Assembly (NCBI GenBank): GCA_016713735.1
Contig: JADJOP010000007.1
Location: 186,001 to 250,000, forward strand
Direction of reading: 5' to 3'
DNA: 64,000 nucleotides
From: Bryobacterales bacterium
Lineage (GTDB): Bacteria > Acidobacteriota > Terriglobia > Bryobacterales > Bryobacteraceae
A program made the translations under genes and the position numbers. Each line of letters starts with the position of its first letter. Positions within the stretch are counted from its first letter, which is position 1. Shown here piece after piece: positions 15,520 to 22,398 of this stretch. Below the pieces are notes generated by a model. That model did not search any database. It saw only the letters and a program-made list of their open reading frames with translations, and was not told where the DNA came from.

Positions 15520-15784
15520 CAGGAATCTCCGTTCGGAAGACGGAGCGCGGAAGGAACAGGGGCGGGAACAGGGAGGGGGAACCCGGGGGGCCGTCCCAAA
15601 CGACGGGAACAGCCACCAGTGGGCCGGAGCAACCGGCGGAGAGGCGCGCGAACGCTGGCGCGCCGAACGAACCCGATGCATCGTCGAGACCGCGCGGGTT
15701 GATCCTCGGCGGCCTCCTATCCTGTTTCCGGAGAGCCGCCCACGGCAGTGTCATACGCCCTAGCCTTCGTGCAGCCGCTTCCAT
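15520..15784 (-). promoter_or_regulatory. rodA-rng spacer / rng leader with two hairpins
   Basis: This 265-nt gap precedes rng on the minus strand. One hairpin (15527-15532 with 15540-15545, CTCCGT/ACGGAG) includes the GGAG that would serve as the rng ribosome-binding site. A second perfect 7-bp stem, GGCGCGC/GCGCGCC, spans 15643-15649 and 15658-15664 with an 8-nt loop. I see no gene and no T-run in the gap. The long leader could mediate feedback control, as is known for E. coli rne, but that is inference. Confidence 0.35.
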
Positions 15785-16879
15785 CTAGTTCACAAATCGC
15801 CGGAGCCGGACATTATTCACGAGCCCCAGCATCAAAAAAGTCGACAACATATTGGAACCGCCGGAGGACATCAGCGGCAGTGGAATGCCCGTGACGGGCA
15901 TCAATCCGACCACCATGCCGATGTTCACCAGCAGGTGAAACAGCAAGAGAGAGGCGACTCCCATACAGATGTACATGCCCGCCCGGTCAGGCGCCGTCTG
16001 CGCATTTTGAACGATCTGCATGAGGAGCCAAAAATACAAAATCAGAACTACGACAACTCCTACAAAACCGTGCTCTTCGCCAAAGGTGGCGAACACAAAA
16101 TCCGTATGAGGTACGGGGAGGAAGCGCAATTGGGTCTGCGAACCCTGCGTCACTCCTCGACCCCACATGCCGCCGGATCCAATCGCGATCTTGGATTGGA
16201 CCACCTGGTAGCCGGATCCACGGGGATCCGACTCCGGGTTGAGAAAGCTTACGATCCTTTCGCGCTGGTAGTCAGCCAGCACATGGTGGTAGGAAATCCA
16301 AGCCACTCCCACCAGGAGGACCGCCGATATTATGATGTAGCGCGCCCGGAGTCCGGCCAGAAAAACGCCAACGGCCAGAACCGGCAAGTACGTCAGCGAG
16401 GTTCCCAAATCGGGCTCGCGTTGGACGAGCACCCAGGGAACCGCCACTAACGCCCCTAGTTTCAATAACTCCCGAACCTCCAGGGTGTCCCGCCGGAGCT
16501 CCGTCAGAAACCGGGCTACCAGCAATATTATCATCAGTTTGGCGAACTCGGATACCTGAAACAAAAAGCCTGGCAATTGAATCCAGCGGCGGGCGCCGGC
16601 GATGGATTTGCCGGAGACCAGGACGACGATGAGAAGCAGGACGGTGACGATGTAGAGGATGGGGACCTGGCCGAGGAGGGTGTGGTAGTCAATGGAGGCG
16701 ATGAACCACATGAGGGCGAGTCCGACGGCGATATAGAGAACCTGCCGCCACCAGGCGCTGCCCCAGATGGCGATGTCGTGGGTGGCGGAGTAGATCTGGA
16801 GGACACCGATGGCGGCGATGGTGAGGGCGATGGCCAGGAGGCCCCAGTCCAGGTCGCGGAAGGATCGGTAAGAGGACAT
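15785..16879 (-). CDS. rodA: rod shape-determining protein RodA (SEDS glycosyltransferase)
   Basis: A 364-residue polytopic membrane protein of the SEDS family (RodA/FtsW/SpoVE). It polymerises lipid II glycan strands during cell elongation with a class B PBP partner. Family motifs include the start DLDWGLLAIALTIAAIGVLQ, the REPDLGTSLTYLP segment carrying the essential Asp region, FLPVPHTDFVFATFGEEHGF, and the end TGIPLPLMSSGGSNMLSTF. About ten membrane helices are expected. The 3' two-thirds (15785 to about 16570) has a base composition unlike its own 5' part and its neighbours, which suggests recombination. rng follows downstream on the same strand. Confidence 0.95.
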   Translation of the reverse strand: MSSYRSFRDLDWGLLAIALTIAAIGVLQIYSATHDIAIWGSAWWRQVLYIAVGLALMWFIASIDYHTLLGQVPILYIVTVLLLIVVLVSGKSIAGARRWIQLPGFLFQVSEFAKLMIILLVARFLTELRRDTLEVRELLKLGALVAVPWVLVQREPDLGTSLTYLPVLAVGVFLAGLRARYIIISAVLLVGVAWISYHHVLADYQRERIVSFLNPESDPRGSGYQVVQSKIAIGSGGMWGRGVTQGSQTQLRFLPVPHTDFVFATFGEEHGFVGVVVVLILYFWLLMQIVQNAQTAPDRAGMYICMGVASLLLFHLLVNIGMVVGLMPVTGIPLPLMSSGGSNMLSTFLMLGLVNNVRLRRFVN

Positions 16880-17055
16880 GATGCTGCGACGGGCCTAAAC
16901 GGCGCCGGGGCGGGCGCGGGGAGAGAATGCGGAGTGGCGCCGGCTCCAGACCTTATTATGGGCGAAGAGGGGCACGGAGAGGCAGGGGCGGCGGGGAAAT
17001 TATTGGGCAGCAACGCACCTGCCGACCGGCCCACCGGACCTGAAATACTGAACGA

Positions 17056-17382
17056 ATGAAGTCCATATGGTGTTGGCGATGCAAAGCGGAAGTGCCAATG
17101 CTTGATGAGGCAGAGTTCGAGGCGTGCTTTGCCGATGACGGCCCATTCCTTGATGCGATTGAGGGGAGAATGGCAAACCCCGTTCTGGCCAAGGAACGAT
17201 GGCATCTGCGTGTACTTGAGAGGTATCGAGGACTCACTGGTTTCTATGAGACGAACATTAATGCTGTGTATCACCACCGTCTAGCGCTCTACGGCCAGCC
17301 CTGTCCTGCTTGCGGCAAGCCATTTCGAACCACACAGGCGCGATTCTGCGCATCGTGCGGATTCCGGTCGATGGTTGTGTAG
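17056..17382 (+). CDS. small zinc-ribbon protein of unknown function
   Basis: A 108-residue protein I do not recognise. Six cysteines occur in three CxxC pairs: CWRC (6-9) at the N-terminus, and CPAC (83-86) and CASC (98-101) near the C-terminus. The last two look like a zinc ribbon (QPCPACGKPFRTTQARFCAS). The central region is helical (MANPVLAKERWHLRVLERYR). Base composition is clearly less G-rich than in neighbouring genes, and the gene sits next to vapBC, so horizontal acquisition is plausible. The AATACT at 17044-17049 may be its -10. The stop is 17 nt from the convergent vapC stop. Confidence 0.6.
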   Translation: MKSIWCWRCKAEVPMLDEAEFEACFADDGPFLDAIEGRMANPVLAKERWHLRVLERYRGLTGFYETNINAVYHHRLALYGQPCPACGKPFRTTQARFCASCGFRSMVV

Positions 17383-17399
17383 AGTATGTGATTCCTAAA

Positions 17400-17792
17400 T
17401 TATTCGGCAACGCGGAGGCCGAGGTGGGTGGCGAAGGGGTCGAAGTCGTGATCGTCGTGGAGGAGGGGGAGACCGTCGGCGATGCAGCGGGTGGCGATGA
17501 CTGTGTCGATGGTTTTGCGGATGGTGATGCCGAGGAGGCGGAGGTGGCGGAAGTTGCGGGCAGCCTGGACGGCGATGGCGGGGCCGCCGAGGGAGATGAT
17601 GATGAGGGATTCGAGGAGGGCGCGGGCTTGCTCGAAGTCGTCGTCGCGGTCGAAGCCCTGGAGGACTTCGGTGAGGATGAGGTCGCCGATGGCGAGGGGT
17701 TCGGCGCCGAGGAGGCGGTCGAGGAGGTTGGTTTGGGGGGTGATGTCGCCGCGGAAGTAGCCGATCCAGACGCTCGAGTCGACGAGGATCAT
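17400..17792 (-). CDS. vapC: VapC-type PIN-domain toxin ribonuclease
   Basis: A 130-residue PIN-domain protein. The acidic catalytic residues expected for metal-dependent RNA cleavage are present: Asp5 (ILVDSSVWIGYF), Glu42 (ILTEVLQGF), Asp96 (KTIDTVIAT) and Asp114/Asp116 (HDDHDFDPF). VapC toxins cleave specific tRNAs or rRNA and are neutralised by the cognate VapB. The ATG at 17792 overlaps the antitoxin stop by 4 nt (ATGA), the usual coupling for this class. An upstream in-frame extension is not protein-like. The target RNA is unknown. Confidence 0.92.
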   Translation of the reverse strand: MILVDSSVWIGYFRGDITPQTNLLDRLLGAEPLAIGDLILTEVLQGFDRDDDFEQARALLESLIIISLGGPAIAVQAARNFRHLRLLGITIRKTIDTVIATRCIADGLPLLHDDHDFDPFATHLGLRVAE

Positions 17793-17983
17793 GAGTCGCG
17801 GCGGAGAGATTCGAGGTCGCCGGTCCAGTGCAGTTTGCCGCGCAACTGGCGGATTTGGGCCTGCTGGTGGAGTTTGAGGAGGGTGCGGAGGCCGATTTCG
17901 ACAGCTTCGCGCTTGGTGCGGATTCCTGTGGCGCGGAGGGTGTCCTGCATGAGCTGGTCGTCGATGACGATGTTGGTGCGCAT
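17789..17983 (-). CDS. vapB: VapB-type antitoxin
   Basis: A 64-residue antitoxin of the ribbon-helix-helix-type VapB family. The N-terminal strand (MRTNIVIDDQLMQDTLRATG) and helix IRTKREAVEIGLRTLLKLHQ form the DNA-binding dimer. The C-terminal tail (IRQLRGKLHWTGDLESLRRD) is the likely toxin-wrapping segment; the GKLxWxGDLxxMR-like ending is typical. It is translated just before vapC with a 4-nt overlap. Its start codon lies inside the left arm of a perfect inverted repeat, fitting autorepression by the VapBC complex. Confidence 0.9.
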   Translation of the reverse strand: MRTNIVIDDQLMQDTLRATGIRTKREAVEIGLRTLLKLHQQAQIRQLRGKLHWTGDLESLRRDS

Positions 17984-18017
17984 GATGTGTATGACTTATG
18001 ACTTCTATACACATCAT
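17982..18017 (-). promoter_or_regulatory. vapBC operator palindrome
   Basis: ATGATGTGTAT (17982-17992) and ATACACATCAT (18007-18017) are a perfect 11-bp inverted repeat separated by 14 nt that contains a repeated ATGACTT. One arm overlaps the vapB start codon. The minus-strand hexamer TATAGA (18008-18003) could be the -10 element. Position and symmetry fit binding of two VapB ribbon-helix-helix dimers. Confidence 0.72.
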
Positions 18018-18117
18018 ACGTCAGAAGGTGGCCTGGCGGGCCGGGGAATTCCTCGATTTGCGGCGGAAATGCGGTTTTGCCTGATAGACTTAGGGGGAAG
18101 GCCGCGGGCCTGGAACG

Positions 18118-18405
18118 ATGGCCGTTGTTGGTGTACTGACGCTCGAACTGCATATTGAAGGCGCTCATTCGTTAAAGGATAAGCGTCATCTTGTGAAGGG
18201 TTTAAAGGACCGTTTGCGGTCGCGGCACAATGTCGCGGTGGCGGAGACGGATTTTCACGATGCCTGGCAGCGGTCGCGGCTGATGGCGGTGACGGTGTCG
18301 GGCGACAAGACGCGGGCCGAGCAGGTGTTGCAGGCCGTGGAGCGCGACGCGACGCACATTGCGGGCGGGGCGCTGGTAGGGGCCTGGACGGAGTGGATTG
18401 AATAA
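18118..18405 (+). CDS. DUF503 family (YlxP-like) protein
   Basis: A 95-residue protein of the DUF503/YlxP family: MAVVGVLTLELHIEGAHSLK, DKRHLVKGLKDRLRSRHNVA, VAETDFHDAWQRSRLMAVTV, with a C-terminal GGALVGAWTEWIE. Members are small ferredoxin-like folds often encoded next to infB and rbfA, and are thought to take part in ribosome assembly or translation. Here it lies 3 nt before rbfA, preserving that association without infB. A TAGACT about 30 nt upstream may be the -10 of the rbfA-hem operon. Confidence 0.9.
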   Translation: MAVVGVLTLELHIEGAHSLKDKRHLVKGLKDRLRSRHNVAVAETDFHDAWQRSRLMAVTVSGDKTRAEQVLQAVERDATHIAGGALVGAWTEWIE

Positions 18406-18408
18406 GAT

Positions 18409-18798
18409 ATGGAAGCCCGGCGGTCAGAACGCGTAGCCGAGGCGCTGCGCGACGAACTTGGCGAGATCATTAATTATGAGCTGGACGACCGGCGGATCAC
18501 GGCTGTGGCCGTGACCGAGGTGTTCTTTCCGCCGGGAGCGCGGCAGGTGCACGTGCGGCTGACCATCCAGGGGACGCCGGCGGAGCAGGACGAGTGCCTG
18601 AAGGCGATCCAGAACGCCTGTGGATTCATCAAGATCCGGGTGGCTGAGCGGATCGATATGTTCCGTATGCCGGAGTTGAAGTTCTTTGCCGATTTGGATC
18701 CGGAGACGCGCAAGCGGCAAGGGGAGCTGCTGCGGCGGATCAGGCGTGGGCGGCCGAGGGAAGAGGCGGCGGGGCCGGAAAAAAAAGAGGGTTCATGA
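18409..18798 (+). CDS. rbfA: ribosome-binding factor A
   Basis: A 129-residue protein with the KH-like RbfA fold. Matching features are RSERVAEALRDELGEIIN at the N-terminus, RRITAVAVTEVFFPPGARQV, CGFIKIRVAERIDMFRMPEL, and LKFFADLDPETRKRQGELLR. It acts in late 16S rRNA 5'-end maturation on the 30S subunit. Its Lys/Arg/Glu-rich tail (RGRPREEAAGPEKKEGS) is disordered. The stop overlaps the apbE start by 4 nt (ATGA), and it follows the YlxP gene by 3 nt, so the three are one transcription unit. Confidence 0.95.
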   Translation: MEARRSERVAEALRDELGEIINYELDDRRITAVAVTEVFFPPGARQVHVRLTIQGTPAEQDECLKAIQNACGFIKIRVAERIDMFRMPELKFFADLDPETRKRQGELLRRIRRGRPREEAAGPEKKEGS

Positions 18799-19784
18799 TC
18801 GCTGCACCCAAAGGCTTTGTGCTACGTTTGTGGTTGGCATCGGCCCTTTTGGGGCTGGCGCCGGGCTGGGCGGCAGAACCATTACGGATCGAGTCCAGTT
18901 TGGATGCCATGGGAACCACATTCACGGTGGTGGCCTATGGTGAAAGCCGTGTGCAGTTGGAGACGGCGGTGGATCTGGCATTTGAAGAAGTGCGCCGGAT
19001 CAACGAGTTGATTTCCAACTATTTGCCGCGGAGTGAGTGGAGTCAGGTGAACCGCGAGGCGGCGAACCGGGCGGTAAGGGTCAGTCCCGAGCTGTTTGAC
19101 TTCCTCAAAACTTGTTTGGAATACAGCCGGCAGAGCGGCGGCACGTTTGACATAACGGTTGGGCCGCTGGTGAGGGTCTGGGGCTTTTACAAGGGCACCG
19201 GGCGATTGCCGCACCGCGCTGAGATTCGCGGGGCGCTGGCCCGTGTGGGATATCAGAAGGTGCTGCTGGATGAGGCGAACCAGTCGGTGCGGTTTACGCG
19301 CACGGGCGTGGAGATCGACCCTGGCGGCATCGGCAAGGGCTACGCGGTGGATCGCGTCGTGGAGATCCTCAAAGAGAGGGGCATCCGGTCGGCGTTGATC
19401 AGCGCGGGAGGTTCGAGCATCTATGGCCTGGGTGCTCCGCCGGGAGAGGCGGGCTGGCCGGTGAAAATCCGGCATCCGCGGACTCCGAAGCAGACGGTGG
19501 CCGATTTGGTTTTGCGTGATCTGTCGATGTCGACTTCGGGCACGTCGGAGAAGTTCTTCGTGGCCGGAGGGAAGATCTACAGCCATGTATTCGACCCGCG
19601 GACCGGGTATCCGGCGCAGGGCGTGCTTTCGGTATCGGTGACCGCGCCGCGGACGATCGATAGTGAAGCCTGGACGAAGCCGTATTTCATCCAGGGGAAG
19701 CGGCCAGTGGCCGGCGCGCCGAAGTCGTTGAAAGTCTTTTTGTGTGAGGACAAGGCGGAATTAGCATGCGCGTGGCTCCGATGA
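18795..19784 (+). CDS. apbE: FAD:protein FMN transferase (ApbE family)
   Basis: A 329-residue exported enzyme that attaches FMN covalently to Thr residues of flavoproteins such as Nqr/Rnf subunits. A signal peptide (RLWLASALLGLAPGWAA) is followed by the ApbE domain: LDAMGTTFTVVAYG, SQSGGTFDITVGPLVRVWGF, VEIDPGGIGKGYAVDRVVEI (flavin and Mg binding), LISAGGSSIYGLG, and the final SMSTSGTSEKF and HVFDPRTGYPA. All hallmark motifs are present. Coupled by ATGA overlap to rbfA upstream and overlapping hemE downstream. No Nqr or Rnf gene is in the window, so its target is unknown. Confidence 0.93.
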   Translation: MIAAPKGFVLRLWLASALLGLAPGWAAEPLRIESSLDAMGTTFTVVAYGESRVQLETAVDLAFEEVRRINELISNYLPRSEWSQVNREAANRAVRVSPELFDFLKTCLEYSRQSGGTFDITVGPLVRVWGFYKGTGRLPHRAEIRGALARVGYQKVLLDEANQSVRFTRTGVEIDPGGIGKGYAVDRVVEILKERGIRSALISAGGSSIYGLGAPPGEAGWPVKIRHPRTPKQTVADLVLRDLSMSTSGTSEKFFVAGGKIYSHVFDPRTGYPAQGVLSVSVTAPRTIDSEAWTKPYFIQGKRPVAGAPKSLKVFLCEDKAELACAWLR

Positions 19785-20803
19785 ACAGCCGGTTTTTGGA
19801 TGCTTGCCGGCGGCGGCCGACCGATGTGCGGCCAGTGTGGTTTATGAGGCAGGCCGGACGGTACATGAAGCAGTACCGCGAGGTGAGGGCTCACCACTCG
19901 ATTTTGGAGATCTGCAAGCGGCCTGATCTGGCGGCGACGGTGACGTTGCAGCCGATTGAGATCCTCGATGTGGACGCGGCGATTATTTTCGCCGATCTGC
20001 TGCTGCCTGTGGAACCTATGGGCCTGAAGCTGGAGTTTGTCGAAGGCAAGGGTCCGATGATTGAGAACCCGGTGCGGACGTCGTCGGACGTCGACTCGCT
20101 TTCGATTTCCAACACGGACGAACTGGGCTACGTGGACGAAGCGATCCAGATGACGGTGAAGGCGCTGGCGTGCAGCGTGCCGCTGATCGGGTTTGTGGGC
20201 GCGCCGTTCACGATGGCGAGCTACATGATCGAGGGCGGGCCGTCGAAGACGTTTCTGCGCACGAAGCAGATGATGTACCGCGATGAGACGCTGTGGCGGC
20301 GGCTGATGGGCAAGCTGGTGGATGTGCTGGGCCCGTTTGCGTTGTCGCAGGTGGCGGCCGGGGCGCGCGTGATCCAGGTGTTCGACAGCTGGGTGGGGGC
20401 GCTCGGTTCAGACGATTATGTGCGCTACGTGCAGCCCTATTCACGGGCGCTGATTGAGCGCATCCGTTCGGCGGGCGTGCCGGTGATTCACTTCGGCACG
20501 GGCACGGGCGGCTATTTCCGCGAGCTGCATGCGGCCGGGGGCGATGTGATCGGCGTCGACTGGCGCATCAACATCGACCAGGCGTGGATGGACATGAGCT
20601 ACCGCGCGGCGATTCAGGGCAACCTCGATCCGGCGGTGCTGATGGCTCCGCTGCCGGAGCTGAAGGTGCGCGTGCATGAGCTGCTAAAGCGCACGGGCAC
20701 GCGCCCGGGACACATCTTCAACACGGGCCATGGCATTATGCCGGAGACTCCGGTGGAGAATGTGAAGGCCGTGGTGCAGATGGTGCGCGAGTTCAGGCCG
20801 TAG
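19781..20803 (+). CDS. hemE: uroporphyrinogen decarboxylase
   Basis: Converts uroporphyrinogen III to coproporphyrinogen III in heme synthesis. The N-terminal signature PVWFMRQAGRYMKQYREVR carries the substrate-binding Arg residues. Further motifs are DAAIIFADLLLPVEPMGLKL, GFVGAPFTMASYMIEGG and NTGHGIMPETPVENVKAVV. About 340 residues, normal length. I prefer the ATG at 19781 (MNSRFLDACRRRP), which overlaps the apbE stop as ATGA like the preceding junction; an in-frame ATG at 19766 is the alternative. hemY follows after an intervening sulfatase. Confidence 0.95.
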   Translation: MNSRFLDACRRRPTDVRPVWFMRQAGRYMKQYREVRAHHSILEICKRPDLAATVTLQPIEILDVDAAIIFADLLLPVEPMGLKLEFVEGKGPMIENPVRTSSDVDSLSISNTDELGYVDEAIQMTVKALACSVPLIGFVGAPFTMASYMIEGGPSKTFLRTKQMMYRDETLWRRLMGKLVDVLGPFALSQVAAGARVIQVFDSWVGALGSDDYVRYVQPYSRALIERIRSAGVPVIHFGTGTGGYFRELHAAGGDVIGVDWRINIDQAWMDMSYRAAIQGNLDPAVLMAPLPELKVRVHELLKRTGTRPGHIFNTGHGIMPETPVENVKAVVQMVREFRP

Positions 20804-20817
20804 CGAGGCGAGCCCCG

Positions 20818-22344
20818 ATGCGGCGGCGGGAGTTTCTGGCTGGCGCGGCGGGTGCCTGTGGGGCATTCGGCACGGCGGGCGCGCAGGCGCAGCGGCGGCC
20901 GAACATTGTGTGGATCATGGCCGACCAGTTGCGGTATGACTGCGTCGGGGCCAACGGCAACCAGCTGATCCAGACGCCGAACATTGACCGGCTGGCGGCA
21001 CGGTCAGCGAGTTTTTCCCATGCGTTTGTGCAGTCGCCGGTGTGCGTGCCGTCGCGGGTGAGTTACTTCACGGGGCGCTATCCGCACAGCCACAAGAACC
21101 GGGTGAACTACACGCCGCTGGATGAGCGCGAGGTGCTGATCCAACGGATGCTGCGGGACGCCGGGTATCGCACGGGTTCGGTGGGCAAGCTGCACTACTT
21201 TCCTCCGACGGCGGAGCATGCGCGGGCGACGGGGTTTGACGCGGTGCGGTTGGACGACGGCATTTCGGCCACCGATCCCTATTCGGATTATGTGAAGTGG
21301 CGGAATGCCCATGATCCGAAGGCGAAGCTGCACTACCAGGCGACGGAAGCGAAGCCGGGGGGCAATCCGTTTCGCGGGGCGATTGAATACCAGTATACGC
21401 CGACGGCTTGGGTGGGGAGCGAGTCGCGCGCGGTGTTGCGGGAGTTGGCGGGCGGGGCGCAGCCGTTCTTTTTGTTCAGTTCCTTTTTCAAACCGCATTC
21501 GCCGTACACGGTGCCGGAGCCGTACGATGCGATGTTTGACGGCGTGGAGATTCCGCTGCCGAGGCAGGTGACGCTGGCCGACATCGAGAAGCTGCCGCTG
21601 CCGGTGCGGACGCAGATTTTACGCGGGCGTGCGCAGTATGGGATGGACCGGCGGAGGCTGCAGTGGATCTACCGCTCGTATTATGCGTCGGTGAAGATGA
21701 TCGATGACGAGGTGGGGCGGCTGTTGGAGACGCTGCGCGAGACGGGGCAGGAGGAGAACACGATTGTGGTGTTCAGCACGGATCATGGCGATCAGTTGCT
21801 GGCGCACGGGCTGGAGGGGAAGAACGTGTTCTTTGAGGAGTCGGTGCGGGTGCCGTTTATGATCGCGCAGCCGGGGCGGGTAAAGGCCGGGCGGAGGGAT
21901 GAGCTGATCGAGATGGTGGATGTGCTGCCGACGCTGCTCGATTTGGGCGGGGTGGCGGCGCCGGAGCGGGTGCAGGGGCGGTCGTTCGCGGGGCTGTTGA
22001 CGGGGGGCGCATATGAGCCGCGCGAGTTTGTGTTTGCCGAAAATGTGATTCCGGAAGTGATCACGAACCGGAGCTTGGATTTACCGTTTGAGCGGGGCAA
22101 GGGCGTGGGGGGAGTGCGGCATCCGGACGCCAAGATGATCCGCACGCGGCGATGGAAATACAACCATTACACGGGCCATGGGGGCGAGTTGTACGACCTG
22201 GAGGCGGATCCGGGTGAGGAGCGGAACCTGATTGCCGATGCGGGGCAGGCGGGGCGGGTGCGGGAGATGCGGGAGCGGCTGTTGGATGTGATGATCACGG
22301 CCGATGAAGTGGACCAGATTGCGCCGCGGTGGCGGTTGCAGTAG
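20818..22344 (+). CDS. Tat-exported sulfatase
   Basis: A 508-residue alkaline-phosphatase-superfamily sulfatase. The N-terminus MRRREFLAGAAGACGAFG is a twin-arginine signal. NIVWIMADQLRYDCVG gives metal ligands, and Cys76 in CVPSR (76-80) is the residue that must be oxidised to formylglycine for activity. STDHGDQLLAHGL supplies further ligands, and a C-terminal subdomain ends before residue 508. It would hydrolyse sulfate esters of carbohydrates in the periplasm; no formylglycine-generating enzyme gene is nearby. It starts 15 nt after hemE and is followed by hemY, an unusual insertion in a heme gene set. Confidence 0.92.
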   Translation: MRRREFLAGAAGACGAFGTAGAQAQRRPNIVWIMADQLRYDCVGANGNQLIQTPNIDRLAARSASFSHAFVQSPVCVPSRVSYFTGRYPHSHKNRVNYTPLDEREVLIQRMLRDAGYRTGSVGKLHYFPPTAEHARATGFDAVRLDDGISATDPYSDYVKWRNAHDPKAKLHYQATEAKPGGNPFRGAIEYQYTPTAWVGSESRAVLRELAGGAQPFFLFSSFFKPHSPYTVPEPYDAMFDGVEIPLPRQVTLADIEKLPLPVRTQILRGRAQYGMDRRRLQWIYRSYYASVKMIDDEVGRLLETLRETGQEENTIVVFSTDHGDQLLAHGLEGKNVFFEESVRVPFMIAQPGRVKAGRRDELIEMVDVLPTLLDLGGVAAPERVQGRSFAGLLTGGAYEPREFVFAENVIPEVITNRSLDLPFERGKGVGGVRHPDAKMIRTRRWKYNHYTGHGGELYDLEADPGEERNLIADAGQAGRVREMRERLLDVMITADEVDQIAPRWRLQ

Positions 22345-22398
22345 CGAGGGGCAGGGGGCGGACGCTAGACTGGAATTTCTGGGTAGGACACTCGTTTC

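Noticed and set aside
17793..18017. N-terminal extension of vapC to 18017
   Set aside because: The extension is a His/Pro/Arg-rich shadow of vapB; the ATG at 17792 with a 4-nt vapB overlap gives a normal PIN-domain start.
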